A stretch of 64,000 nucleotides of DNA from a virus: positions 1 to 64,000 of the IMG/VR virus record IMGVR_UViG_3300036852_000353. One strand, given 5' to 3'. Below are positions 31,802 to 41,200 of this stretch, in pieces. The notes under the pieces are model-generated. The model was not told the origin of the DNA, did no database searches, and saw only the letters and a program-made list of their open reading frames with translations. The first letter of the stretch is position 1. Each line of letters opens with the position of its first letter. A program made the translations under genes and the position numbers.

Positions 31802-32770
31802 GTGACCATCAATACGGTAACCGATCTCCGTAATACCGATGCGGGACAGACGGCTTTCACGGTCCGGCAGAACCCGGTCGGCGGGTCTACCGCTTGCCAC
31901 GCTGTCCAGGTCACCCAGGCGGCGACGGCCGGGGACGGCGCAGGTGTCAACGTTGTCTCCAACAACACCAGTTCCCCCGCGGTCCGGGTCAAGGCGGCCG
32001 GTCCGCTGGTGCAGTTGTACGACGCCAGCAACATTCTCAAGTTCGAGATCAGCAACGGTGGCGCTATCACTACGGTCAGCGGTATCACGCTGACGGGTGC
32101 GATCAGTGCGACCACCCTCACGTCCACCGGCGCCACGTCGGTGGGCACCACGCTGGCGGTGACGGGTGCAACGACGCTGACGGGTGCACTCTCCGGTAGT
32201 AGTGCGACGTTCAGCACCACCCTGGGCGTCACAGGCGCCACCACGTTGTCGACCGTGTCGACGTCAGGTGCGGCGACGCTGAACTCTGCCGCCGTGACCA
32301 ACAACGCCACGGTGGGCGGCACCCTGGGCGTGACGGGCACGACGACGGTGGCCGCGGTCAACGCGTCCGGGAATATCACAGTGACCGGTGCGGACCTGCA
32401 GATCAACGGCACCAACAAGGCCTACCGGTTCCGCCGCGGCGGTGGCGGCCTGGACCTCGAAGCCACCGGCGCCGACCTGGTCGTCTCCAACTGGTCGGGG
32501 ACGAACTTCAACGGGACACAGCGCTCCTACTTCCGCCTGTCCGCCGATGCACAGAATGTGCAGGTCGCGGGCAAGGTCGAGTTCGTGGACGCCCTGTATG
32601 GGGCGACGAAGCACGTTCTGGACGGCGCCGCCAACACCATCGGCTTCTTCGGTACCGCAGCGGCGGCCAAGCAGACGGTGTCCGGGGCGAAGGGCGGCAA
32701 CGCGGCGTTGGCGTCCCTGCTGACGGCACTCGTCGCGTACGGGCTGGTCACGGATTCGACGTCGGCATGA
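31802..32770 (+). CDS. head fibre protein
   Basis: 322 residues. Residues 90-200 are repeats of the type TLTGA/TLAVTGATTLTG, which build trimeric beta-helical fibre shafts. The C-terminus (AKQTVSGAKGGNAALASLL, then TALVAYGLVTDS) matches the ending of many capsid fibres. It probably projects from the capsid surface. GTG start after a GAGGGGG site. Confidence 0.75.
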   Translation: MTINTVTDLRNTDAGQTAFTVRQNPVGGSTACHAVQVTQAATAGDGAGVNVVSNNTSSPAVRVKAAGPLVQLYDASNILKFEISNGGAITTVSGITLTGAISATTLTSTGATSVGTTLAVTGATTLTGALSGSSATFSTTLGVTGATTLSTVSTSGAATLNSAAVTNNATVGGTLGVTGTTTVAAVNASGNITVTGADLQINGTNKAYRFRRGGGGLDLEATGADLVVSNWSGTNFNGTQRSYFRLSADAQNVQVAGKVEFVDALYGATKHVLDGAANTIGFFGTAAAAKQTVSGAKGGNAALASLLTALVAYGLVTDSTSA

Positions 32771-32913
32771 GTGATCTGTCGGTCGAGGATTTCAAGAACA
32801 TTCTTCTGGACCTGTATCTGGTGCAGCGCGAGAACGCCGAGCTGAGGGGCGAACTTGCGCTGCTCAAGCAGCCCCATCTCCTAGCAGAAGAGCGTGCAGA
32901 CGAGGAGGTCTGA
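32767..32913 (+). CDS. short coiled-coil protein
   Basis: 48 residues, one long helix with heptad spacing (DLYLVQRENAELRGELALL). ATGA overlap with the fibre gene; the next start follows its stop immediately. It may act as a fibre or connector accessory. Confidence 0.6.
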   Translation: MSDLSVEDFKNILLDLYLVQRENAELRGELALLKQPHLLAEERADEEV

Positions 32914-33990
32914 ATGACCATCACGACCCCCGTCTACACCACCCGTGAAATCATCAAGCGGGCCCTGGACCAGGGCGAGATTTCGCGGAACAACCGGAAC
33001 ATCGACCGGTGCATCGAATCGGCGTCCCGGAATGCGGAGGGCCTGTGCCACCGCATCTTCTACCCGCGGATCGCCACGAAGTACTTCGACTGGCCCAACG
33101 ACCAGGGCACTCTGCCCTGGCGGCTGTGGCTGGACGACCAGGATCTGATATCCGTCACCACGCTGTCCTCGGGCGGCACCACGATCCCCGCAGCCAACTA
33201 CAACCTGGAACCGAACACCACGGGCCCCCCGTACACCCGGCTGGAAATCAACATCGGCACCAGCTCGGCGTTCGGAGGCGGCTCCACGCACCAGCGCGAC
33301 ATCACCATCACCGGGCTGTGGGGATCCACCGACGACCACGTCAGCACGGGCACCGTCGCCGAGGCCCTCGACGCCACGGAGACCGGGGTCGACGTGTCGG
33401 CCGCCGCATCCGTCGACATCGGGGTGGGCTCCATCCTGAAGGTCGATACGGAGCGGATGCTGGTGACCGACCGGGCCCAGCTGAGCACCGGGCAGACCGT
33501 CGGCGGCACCGGACTGACCACGAACAAGAACTCCCAGGCGCTGACCGTCGCCGACGGCACGCAGTTCGCCGTCGACGAGGCGCTGCTCATCGAGAGTGAA
33601 CGCGTCCTGGTCACCGACATCGCAGGCAACGTGCTCACCGTCGAGCGGGCTTTTGACGGGTCCACCATCGCCGCCCACGCGGCGGGCGTCACCATCTACG
33701 CCCCGCGCACCCTCACCGTCACACGGGGGGCTCTGGGATCGACGGCGGCCACCCACCTGACCGGGGCCACCGTATCCGTGTGGCGGCCCCCCATGCCGGT
33801 GCGGCAGTACGTCGCCGCGGAAGCCATCCACGAACTGATGCAGGAACAGACCGGGTGGTTCCGCACCATGTCGGCGTCGTCGATCTTCGGCGGCACCGCC
33901 AAACGGGCCGCCACCATCGAAGCCCTCATCGACTACCGCGACCAGCTGTACCAGACGCACGGCCGCAAGGCCCGCACCCGGGCCATCTGA
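32914..33990 (+). CDS. head-tail adaptor protein with inserted beta domain
   Basis: 358 residues. The N-terminal 70 and C-terminal 60 residues (helices REIIKRALDQGE... and AAEAIHELMQEQTGWF...) have the gp6/gp15-type adaptor arrangement. A 200-residue beta-rich insertion lies between. It probably docks onto the portal. Confidence 0.65.
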   Translation: MTITTPVYTTREIIKRALDQGEISRNNRNIDRCIESASRNAEGLCHRIFYPRIATKYFDWPNDQGTLPWRLWLDDQDLISVTTLSSGGTTIPAANYNLEPNTTGPPYTRLEINIGTSSAFGGGSTHQRDITITGLWGSTDDHVSTGTVAEALDATETGVDVSAAASVDIGVGSILKVDTERMLVTDRAQLSTGQTVGGTGLTTNKNSQALTVADGTQFAVDEALLIESERVLVTDIAGNVLTVERAFDGSTIAAHAAGVTIYAPRTLTVTRGALGSTAATHLTGATVSVWRPPMPVRQYVAAEAIHELMQEQTGWFRTMSASSIFGGTAKRAATIEALIDYRDQLYQTHGRKARTRAI

Positions 33991-34005
33991 ACGGGGAGCC
34001 GGGAC

Positions 34006-34398
34006 ATGTTCGAAATCAAGTTCAAGAGCCGCGTCCAGGGCCCCATCAGCTCCGGGCGGATGGCCCGTGACGCCGCGGCGTACTCCCATGACGTCGCCAG
34101 CGCGATCGCCGACTCCGCCAAGGACACGTGGCTGAACAATCTGCACAGCTCCATCCGTCACCAGACGCCGTACTACACCACGCAGATCCGCAAGCACGAG
34201 CTGACGCCGACGCATTACCGCATCGACGACGGCGGCGTCATCTACGGCGACTGGCTTGAGTCCGGTGCTTATACACCCCGCCGCAGGTTCGAGGGCTACC
34301 GCGCCCAGGAACGCTCCGAGGCCGAGGTGCAGGCCAAACGCGGCAACATCTCCCGCCGCATCCTGCGCCGCTACCGCTCCAGCGGACGACTGATCTGA
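34006..34398 (+). CDS. HK97 gp10-like head closure / tail connector protein
   Basis: 130 residues, basic. The order of an N-terminal helix, a Tyr-rich strand PYYTTQIRKHELT and GDWLESGAYTP fits gp10-type connectors. Position between adaptor and tail terminator supports this. Confidence 0.65.
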   Translation: MFEIKFKSRVQGPISSGRMARDAAAYSHDVASAIADSAKDTWLNNLHSSIRHQTPYYTTQIRKHELTPTHYRIDDGGVIYGDWLESGAYTPRRRFEGYRAQERSEAEVQAKRGNISRRILRRYRSSGRLI

Positions 34399-34408
34399 AG
34401 GAGCCGGG

Positions 34409-34864
34409 ATGGCCCTCGACATCAACGGCATCCTCGACGCCGTCGTCTCCCACACCCTGTCCACCGGACACTTCCAGACCGTCAACGAACACGAGTCGAA
34501 ACAGTCCGGTACGAACGGCATCACCGCCGGTGTGTGGGTGGAGAGAATCACGCCGGTCAAATCCTCCGGACTGGCCAACACATCGATCCGCCTCGAACTG
34601 CAAATGCGGATCTACAACTCCACCATGGCCGAGCCGTACGACCACATCGACGCCAACCTGACGCTCGCCCTGGACGCCGTCTTCACCAACTTCATCTCCG
34701 ACTTCGACCTGTTCGGCGAGGCCCGGCACATTGACATCTTCGGCGCCTACGGACAGAGCCTCCAAGTCGACGTCGGATATATGAACATGGACGGCCGCGA
34801 GTTCAGGGTTTTCCAGATCCGCCTCCCAGTGATTATTGACGACGCCTGGCCGCAGTCAGCGTAA
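34409..34864 (+). CDS. tail terminator / completion protein
   Basis: 151 residues, mixed alpha/beta, with RLELQMRIYNSTM and a VFQIRLPVIIDDAW ending, consistent with tail terminators that cap the tube. Position is the last gene before the terminator and the major tail gene. Confidence 0.65.
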   Translation: MALDINGILDAVVSHTLSTGHFQTVNEHESKQSGTNGITAGVWVERITPVKSSGLANTSIRLELQMRIYNSTMAEPYDHIDANLTLALDAVFTNFISDFDLFGEARHIDIFGAYGQSLQVDVGYMNMDGREFRVFQIRLPVIIDDAWPQSA

Positions 34865-34878
34865 TCAGTCCCACTCAC

Positions 34879-34906
34879 AAAGGACCGCTCTCTTGAGCGG
34901 TCCTTT
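34879..34906 (+). terminator. intrinsic terminator
   Basis: Perfect 12 bp stem (34879-34890 with 34895-34906), 4-base loop, ending CCTTTG. It separates the head-connector genes from the major tail gene and may give partial termination, letting tail genes be expressed at a different level. Confidence 0.75.
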
Positions 34907-34932
34907 GTCATGTCCCGAGGAGGGCAGTAGAT

Positions 34933-35691
34933 ATCGCAAAGACCAGCGGCCTCGGCGACAATTTTTTCGTGGGTGGTTATGACCTCTCCGGAGACACCGC
35001 CTCCCTCGACGAAGTCGGCGGCGGCCCCGCCCTTATCGACGTCACCGGCATCAACAAGTCAGCCTTCGAGCGGATCGGCGGTATCCGGGACGGCCGAATC
35101 GAGTGGACGTCCCACTGGAACCCAGATGATGTCGGCGTCACGTTCACCGAGCACACCGCGCTGGCCGGTCTGACCACGGCGGACCGCGGCACCATGTACT
35201 GCCGCGGCACCACGCTGGGCAACCCAGCCGCCTGCCTGGTCGGCAAGCAGCTCAACTACGACCCCACCAGGGCCGACGACGGCAAGATGACCTTCAAGAT
35301 CCGCGTGGAAGGCAACGCCTACGGCCTGGAGTGGGGACGGCAGCTGACCGCCGGTATCCGTACAGACACCGCGGCGACGAACGGTGCGTCGATCGACACC
35401 ACCGCCTCGGCTTCTTTCGGCGGCCAGGCCTACCTCCAGGTTTTTGCGTTTACCGGCACGGACGTGACCGTGAAGATCCAGGACTCGGCCGACGACTCGT
35501 CTTTCGCAGACGTCACGTCGTTCGCCTTCACCCAGGTGACGACCGGCCGACAGACCCAGCGGATCTCGATCACGAACACCTCGACCATCCGCCGCTATGT
35601 ACGCGCCGTGACCGTGACCACGGGTGGCTTCACCTCGGCCGCCTTCGCCGTGGCTGTGGTCAAAAATGACACGGCCGGAATTCTCTTCTGA
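34933..35691 (+). CDS. major tail protein, apparent AUC start codon
   Basis: 252 residues if started at 34933. A strong GAGGAGGG site (34916-34924) is 8 bases before the codon ATC, and the next residues AKTSGL match the start MAKQSGL of the tail-tube-like protein at 37264. No ATG, GTG or TTG lies in frame near the ribosome site; the first GTG (34969) is 45 bases away and would remove the conserved start. The body holds the DVTGINKSAFER motif and a C-terminal Ig-like Thr-rich beta domain (about 130-245). It forms the tail tube. Confidence 0.8.
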   Translation: MAKTSGLGDNFFVGGYDLSGDTASLDEVGGGPALIDVTGINKSAFERIGGIRDGRIEWTSHWNPDDVGVTFTEHTALAGLTTADRGTMYCRGTTLGNPAACLVGKQLNYDPTRADDGKMTFKIRVEGNAYGLEWGRQLTAGIRTDTAATNGASIDTTASASFGGQAYLQVFAFTGTDVTVKIQDSADDSSFADVTSFAFTQVTTGRQTQRISITNTSTIRRYVRAVTVTTGGFTSAAFAVAVVKNDTAGILF

Positions 35692-36140
35692 TGAAGGTTT
35701 GCCGTACATGCGGGGTGTCCAAGCCTTTCGGAGATTTCTACGCTCATCCAAGAACCGCAGACGGTCTACTCGCATTGTGCAAGGAGTGCCAGAAAAGGGT
35801 ATCGAGGGATCGTCATGCTCGACTTCGCGATGATCCTGAGTATAAGCGGGGCAATGCGCGAAGGAATCGCGTACTTCGCTTGAAAAAGTATGGACTCTCG
35901 GAGAGCGAGTACGAGGCGCTGCTTCATGGTCAGGGCGGCGTATGCGCCATATGCGGTTCTGCTCATCCCGGCCTGGACTTCTCCTTCTTTCCCGTGGATC
36001 ACGATCACGTGACTGGAGAGGTGCGCGGACTTCTCTGTAACGACTGCAATCTTGGGATTCAACGCTTCAAGGACAACGCAAACTTCCTCGTCTCGGCCGC
36101 GACATATCTGCTGAAGCACGTCAACGTCCTGGAGTCGTAA
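35691..36140 (+). CDS. endonuclease VII-type HNH nuclease
   Basis: 149 residues: an N-terminal zinc knuckle (CRTCGVSKP, CKEC), then the Endo VII core KKYGLSESEYEALLHGQGGVCAICG (in parts), VDHDHVTGEVRGLLCNDCN and GIQRFKDN. TGATG overlap with the tail gene. A second mobile-type endonuclease within 7 kb of the first. Confidence 0.85.
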   Translation: MKVCRTCGVSKPFGDFYAHPRTADGLLALCKECQKRVSRDRHARLRDDPEYKRGNARRNRVLRLKKYGLSESEYEALLHGQGGVCAICGSAHPGLDFSFFPVDHDHVTGEVRGLLCNDCNLGIQRFKDNANFLVSAATYLLKHVNVLES

Positions 36141-36151
36141 GGGGAGAAGCC

Positions 36152-36592
36152 ATGCAGCGCATGAACCGCATCGAGCCCCAGGGGCGCGTACAGGACTACA
36201 AGACCTACCAGATCGTCTCGCCGCTCAGTACGCACTGGCGCCCTGCCACCTGCGCCGAGGTGGAGTGCCCAGAGTACGAGAACGGCTGGCGCGTGCGGAT
36301 CGAGGGCCTACCGCCGGAGATGGTGCACGCAGCCCGCACATCGGGCCGGAAGTACACCGAGCTGGAAGTCGCGGCAAACGAGCACTGGCTCGTGTTCGAA
36401 GCCGGACAGTCCTGCTTCCGCGCCGCGTACCACCGGCGCCTGCTCGACAAGCAGGAGATCTTCATCGTGCGCGACGGGGATTTTCGTGGGAACCCGACCG
36501 GTCAGGTTCGCAGGCATACTCGCCCGATGGATTGGCAAGAAGATTTCGCCGACCACCAGGACAGGCTAGCTCAGCGAATCCAACAGGGTTGA
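36152..36592 (+). CDS. conserved tail-region protein of unknown function
   Basis: 146 residues, soluble, with a Trp/Glu-rich core and a charged C-terminal helix (MDWQEDFADHQDRLAQR). Proteins of this size and ending are common next to major tail genes in actinobacteriophages, but I cannot name a function. Confidence 0.55.
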   Translation: MQRMNRIEPQGRVQDYKTYQIVSPLSTHWRPATCAEVECPEYENGWRVRIEGLPPEMVHAARTSGRKYTELEVAANEHWLVFEAGQSCFRAAYHRRLLDKQEIFIVRDGDFRGNPTGQVRRHTRPMDWQEDFADHQDRLAQRIQQG

Positions 36593-36623
36593 TCACGTTC
36601 CTGATGTGTATTAACCTGGACGT

Positions 36624-37184
36624 GTGAACTCAGAAAAGGAAGAGCCCCCACCCTGTGCATGCGGATGCGGTGAGTCAACGCGCTGGTACCCCAGGACTGG
36701 ATGGAAGAAATTCAGGCGAGGGCACAATTCCCGGAACACTGGTGCAGCCAGTCACCCAGGGCGTACCCACAGCATGACCAACACGCCCACGTACTATTCG
36801 TGGGCCAACATGCTCGCCCGCTGCACGAACACGAACCACCCGGCATATCCGCGGTACGGAGGCCGTGGCATCACGGTCTGCGATCGATGGAAGGGCAAGG
36901 AAGGCTTCAAGAACTTCCTCACCGACATGGGTGAGAAGCCCAACGGACTCACGCTGGAGCGGATCGACAACAGCGGGGGTTATACGTCGACGAACTGCCG
37001 TTGGGCCACACGCAAGGAGCAGGCGGCCAACACTCGACACATCAACCTCCTCGACATTGACATCGAGTGGGTCCGCGCTCACCCGGAGAAGTCGCGCAAC
37101 GAGCTTGCACAAGCTCTCGGCGTGTCCGAGGTGACGATCTCAAACATACGAAACCGGAAGGGGCGCTTCGCCGACCCCTCCTAA
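36624..37184 (+). CDS. HNH/AP2-type mobile endonuclease with C-terminal HTH
   Basis: 186 residues. CACGC opens the protein; the core reads YYSWANMLARCTNTNHPAYPRY, GGRGITVCDRW, LERIDNSGGYTSTNCRWAT, the layout of phage AP2/HNH homing enzymes. The last 35 residues (NELAQALGVSEVTISNIRNRKG, in parts) form a helix-turn-helix for DNA targeting. GTG start. It lies with its own terminator between two tail genes. Confidence 0.8.
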   Translation: MNSEKEEPPPCACGCGESTRWYPRTGWKKFRRGHNSRNTGAASHPGRTHSMTNTPTYYSWANMLARCTNTNHPAYPRYGGRGITVCDRWKGKEGFKNFLTDMGEKPNGLTLERIDNSGGYTSTNCRWATRKEQAANTRHINLLDIDIEWVRAHPEKSRNELAQALGVSEVTISNIRNRKGRFADPS

Positions 37185-37199
37185 CAAACAAGAGGCAAT

Positions 37200-37229
37200 A
37201 AAGGCCCGCTGTATTCACAGCGGGCCTTT
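37200..37229 (+). terminator. intrinsic terminator after the HNH gene
   Basis: 12 bp perfect stem (37200-37211 with 37218-37229), 6-base loop, T-rich end. Like the HNH gene at 28781, this one travels with a terminator. Confidence 0.75.
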
Positions 37230-37263
37230 GTTATGCCTCAAAACGGACAAAGGAGGGTGAGTC

Positions 37264-37671
37264 ATGGCAAAGCAGAGCGGACTTGCATGGACCACGCTGA
37301 GTGTGGACGATTCAGGCGGAACGCCCCGAGACCTGAGGAATGACATCACCAACCTCGAATTCGCCACACCTCGCGCAACCCAGGACGTAACGGGCATCGA
37401 CAAGTCCGCGATGGAGCGCCTGCTTCTGCTCGCCGACTTCACCATCACGCTCAACGGCGTGTTCAACGCGGCGTCCAACCAGGCGCACGACGTGTTCAAG
37501 ACGGTGCCGTCGACCAGCGTCAACCGGACCGTGTCGATCACTGTCGGCGGCAAGTCGCTGCCGAACGAGTGCATCTTCACGGACTACCCGTTGACGCGTG
37601 CGGACAGCGGTGAGTTGACCTGGGCTGTTCCTGGGCAGCTGGCCGATGGGACAGTACCGCTTTGGGCGTGA
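37264..37671 (+). CDS. second tail-tube-like protein
   Basis: 135 residues beginning MAKQSGLAWTTL and containing DVTGIDKSAMERL, both matching the major tail protein at 34933. The rest is a compact beta sandwich without the Ig-like tail. It may be a tube variant, a tail terminator-side ring, or a distal tube protein. AGGAGGG site. Confidence 0.65.
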   Translation: MAKQSGLAWTTLSVDDSGGTPRDLRNDITNLEFATPRATQDVTGIDKSAMERLLLLADFTITLNGVFNAASNQAHDVFKTVPSTSVNRTVSITVGGKSLPNECIFTDYPLTRADSGELTWAVPGQLADGTVPLWA

Positions 37672-37718
37672 TGTCCGTTTCGTTCTAGGCAGTGCCTCGG
37701 CAGTCCATCGCAGACGCG

Positions 37719-37739
37719 GTGGGCTTTTTTCATGCCCAC
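37719..37739 (+). terminator. small hairpin before the tail chaperone gene
   Basis: GTGGGC/GCCCAC stem of 6 bp with six T in the loop, 16 bases before the chaperone start. Weak as a terminator; it may modulate translation. Confidence 0.3.
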
Positions 37740-37754
37740 GTTCGGGGAGAACGC

Positions 37755-38293
37755 ATGGCTTTTCAGCGCAAGCGCAAGGTGTACCGGCTGGATTTCTCCG
37801 GTACCGAGTACGACGGCCTTGAGGTCCGGGTCCAGGGACTCACCACGGGTGAGTACCTGGAACTGGTCTCACTGACTGGTTCTTCGGGTGATTCGGAGAA
37901 CGAGACCGAGCAGTTGCTGAAGCTGTTCGCCACCCACCTCGTCGCCTGGAACTTGCAGGATGAGGAGGGCGAGCCGGTGTCATCTGATTTCGCAGGCATC
38001 AAGGCCAACGATCTCGCGATGAACATGGCGATCATCAACGCCTGGACGGATGCCATGGTGACGGTTTCGGCGGCCACGGAAAAAAAGTCGCTCGTTGGCG
38101 ATCCTTCCCTGGTGGCGTCGATTCCGACGGAGAGTCTGTTGTAAAGCCGGAAGAGGTCGCGCGGGCTGAGGCAATTCTTAGTCTGTGCGACCGCTTTCAT
38201 GTGTTGCCCAGTCAGCTTCTGGACGAGCCTGTCGAACTTCTGCAGCTCCTTGATCTCGCGGCGCTGGCCGCCACGGAAGGCGGTGATGGCTGA
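37755..38293 (+). CDS. tail assembly chaperone, G and G-T forms (-1 frameshift)
   Basis: Frame 1 (37755-38144) encodes 129 residues. The slippery A-AAA-AAG at 38081-38087 allows a -1 shift into frame 2, which reads to 38293 and gives 179 residues. This is the classical lambda G/GT arrangement placed just before the tape measure gene. The chaperones coat the tape measure during tail assembly. The two frames share the first 111 residues. Confidence 0.85.
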
Positions 38294-41200
38294 TGGCTGA
38301 TGACATTACTCTCACCGTTCGGGTCCGCGACCTGACCCGCGGCGACTTCAATCGTCTTGACCATCAGCTCGACCGTATGCGGCGTGATCTGCGGGGTGTG
38401 TCCCGGGACACGGACAGTGCCGGTATGCACTCGCGGCGCCTCGGTCAGGACATCAACCAGCTGCAGCAGCGTTTTCAGCGTATGCAGACGACGGGCAGTC
38501 TGACCCGTCGTGAGCTGACGCAGATGCGCGGTCAGCTGGATGCCATGGGGCGCAGCGCCCTGAACGCGGCGCGCTCCGGTGAGATCACACATGACCGGTT
38601 TCACTCTCTGAACAGTGAGATCGGCTCCATGCGCGCACAGCTAGCGCGGCTCGACGAAGGGCTCAACAACAACACCAACGCGCTGCGCCGGAACAACAGC
38701 CAGACACGCACGACGGTGCGGATGGTGAACGGCGTAACACAGTCCATCCGTACCGCCACGCGGTCCACGGACGGCAACACCAATGTGATCAACACGTGGC
38801 GGCGGTCGGCCAATACGGCAGGCAACACCATGCGCCGCCTGGGCACCAATGGAAGTTTCGCGGGCGGTGTGTTCAGCAACATGCGGTCCAAGCTGATTGG
38901 CCTGGCCGTCGTGCTGATCGCGTCGGTGCTGCCGACGCTCGGTGCGCTGGCGCCCATGCTGGCCGGTATCGCGGCGATCGTCGGTACGGTGGCGCTGGCC
39001 TTCAGCGGGCTGAGCAAGCCGACGAGGATGCTGGGCAAGGACGAGAAGGAGTTCCTCAAGGGGCTTTCGCCTCTCAAGAGGGAGTTCGAGGCGCTGCAGA
39101 AGACGGCGCGCAAGGCTGTTCTGCCGGGTCTGACGAAGTCCTTCAAGGATGTCGGCAACGCCGTGAAGGGCATGAACCCGGTCATCAAGATCGCGGGTGA
39201 GCATTTCAGTACGCTGGTCGGGAAGATTGCCAAGGGGGTCGGCAACAAAGACTTCATGAAGTCTTTCACCGAGAACGTTCGGATCGGTTCCGACTGGGTC
39301 ATCAAGTTCACCGGCTCATTCGGAAAATTCCTGAAGGAGTTTCTCGACTTCGGCACGAAGTCGAAGCCAGCGCTGGATGCGTGGCAGTCTCTGCTCGGCG
39401 GTTTCCTGGACACGGGCCTGCCGAATATGTTCAAGGAGATGGAACGCGGGATCAAGGGGTCGTCCACGTATCTGACCGGGTTCGCTGACTTCCTCAACGG
39501 GAAACTGCTTCCGGTTCTGGGGCGTGTCATTGCGGCCTTCATGGACGCGTTCGGCCCGCTTCTCGCACAGGTACTGCGTACGGCGGGTAATCTCCTCGAC
39601 GTTTTCGGCACCGTATTCGCCGGTGTCATGGAAGGCCTCAAGCCCGGTATCAGCCTGGTCACCGACGTCTTCGCCGGTCTGAACGAGATGTTTGAGATCG
39701 CGATCGGTACGGTCGGAAACCTCGCGAAGGCACTCGGGACGGTGTTGTTCGGCGCGCTGGCCGATCTGGCGGGTGAGAACCGGTTCACCGCCATGAAGGA
39801 TGACTTCACCGGTTTCTCCGACTGGGTCAAGACGAACCAGTCGTCGATCCGCGCGACGTTCGACGCGGTCGCCCTGGCGATCATCGACATGGTGGACACC
39901 GGTGTGGGGATGCTGCCGCTGCTTGCGAATGCCTTCAAGCTCATGGTGGATGCTGCTCTCATCGCCGTGGGTGCGATGATCACCGGCTTGGCCACTGCGT
40001 TCGGGCACCTGCCCGGCATGGGGTGGCTGAAGGACGCCAAAAAGAATTTCGATGAATTCGCGGCGGGAGTCAACGAGAAATTTGATAAGGCTGCCGGTGC
40101 GGCGGAGAAGTTCGCCACATCGGTGTCGAAGCGGTCCGCGCGCGCCAAGTTCGTCTTCAAGGTGGACGAGGCGAAAGCGAACCTTGATTACATCAAGGGG
40201 CAGCTGAACGACAAGTCTCTGTCCAAGCCCCGTCGTGCACATCTGGAAGTCGAGAAGAAGCAGGCGGAGCAGAAACTTGCCGAGGCGAGGCGTGAGCTGC
40301 GTTCCTTCGACCGGAAGAGGGCCATAGCCACGGTCGAGGCGAACAACGCTCCCTTCTTCGGAAAAATCCGCCAGGCACGCATGGCGCGGATCCCGAGAAA
40401 GTCCGTCACGATCACCGCGAACCCCGGTTCCTTCTGGGAACGGGTCAGGTCACTGACCGGCCGGGTGCTGGGCACGTCCTACATCAACGTGCAGATGCGC
40501 AAGGTCGAGGCACAGAACGCGCCGAGGTTCAGCGCCCACGGCAATATCTTCCGGAGCTTCGCCGATGGCGGCATGGAAGACCACCGCGCGCAGATTGCGG
40601 ACGGCGGCCCGACACGCATATGGAACGAGCCGGAGACCGGGGGCGAGTCCTACATCCCCCTCGGCCCGTCGAAACGGACACGCTCACGGCAGATCGCCAC
40701 CACGACCGTCGGCATTCTCGGCGGCTCGGTGCAGTGGTTCGCCAAGGGCGGTCTCACCAAGAAGCAGAAGGCCCAGGCCGATGCCGAGAGGCAGGCCCGC
40801 AGTGAGGCGCGCGGCGAACTCACCATCTCGCACTTCGGCCGCATGGCCGGGTACAAGAACGATGAGTTCAAGAAGGCGCTCGGCCTCCCCGAGGCCCTGG
40901 GCAGCCTGGTCTCCTCCCTGAACCACTGGCGCAGCGTCATCCTCAAGGCGACGCACGGCGGCGTTGAGCGCAGTCTGCTCAAGCAGCTCGACAGGGCGGG
41001 CAAGTCGCTCATCAAGTATGAGAAGTCCCTGTCCAAGGTCGAGAAGTCCCTGGACAAGGCGAAGACCAAGCTGGATGACCTCAAGTCGGCGGCGTCCCAG
41101 CTCCGGGAGTCCGTCACGTCCGGTGTCATGTCGGCGACGAACATCACCAGGAACACCAGCGAGGACAAGAACCTCACCGTCGCCGACCTCATGACCACGA

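Noticed and set aside
32881-34581. 566-residue open frame on the minus strand
   Set aside because: It is the antisense shadow of the adaptor and connector genes, made long by high GC; no ribosome site and shadow-like Gly/Val/Asp composition.
37755-38293. Tail chaperone frameshift as a novelty
   Set aside because: The A-AAA-AAG slip before the tape measure gene is the standard arrangement in siphoviruses.
38601-40160. 519-residue open frame on the minus strand
   Set aside because: Antisense of the tape measure gene; composition is low-complexity Ser/Pro/Arg and there is no start signal.
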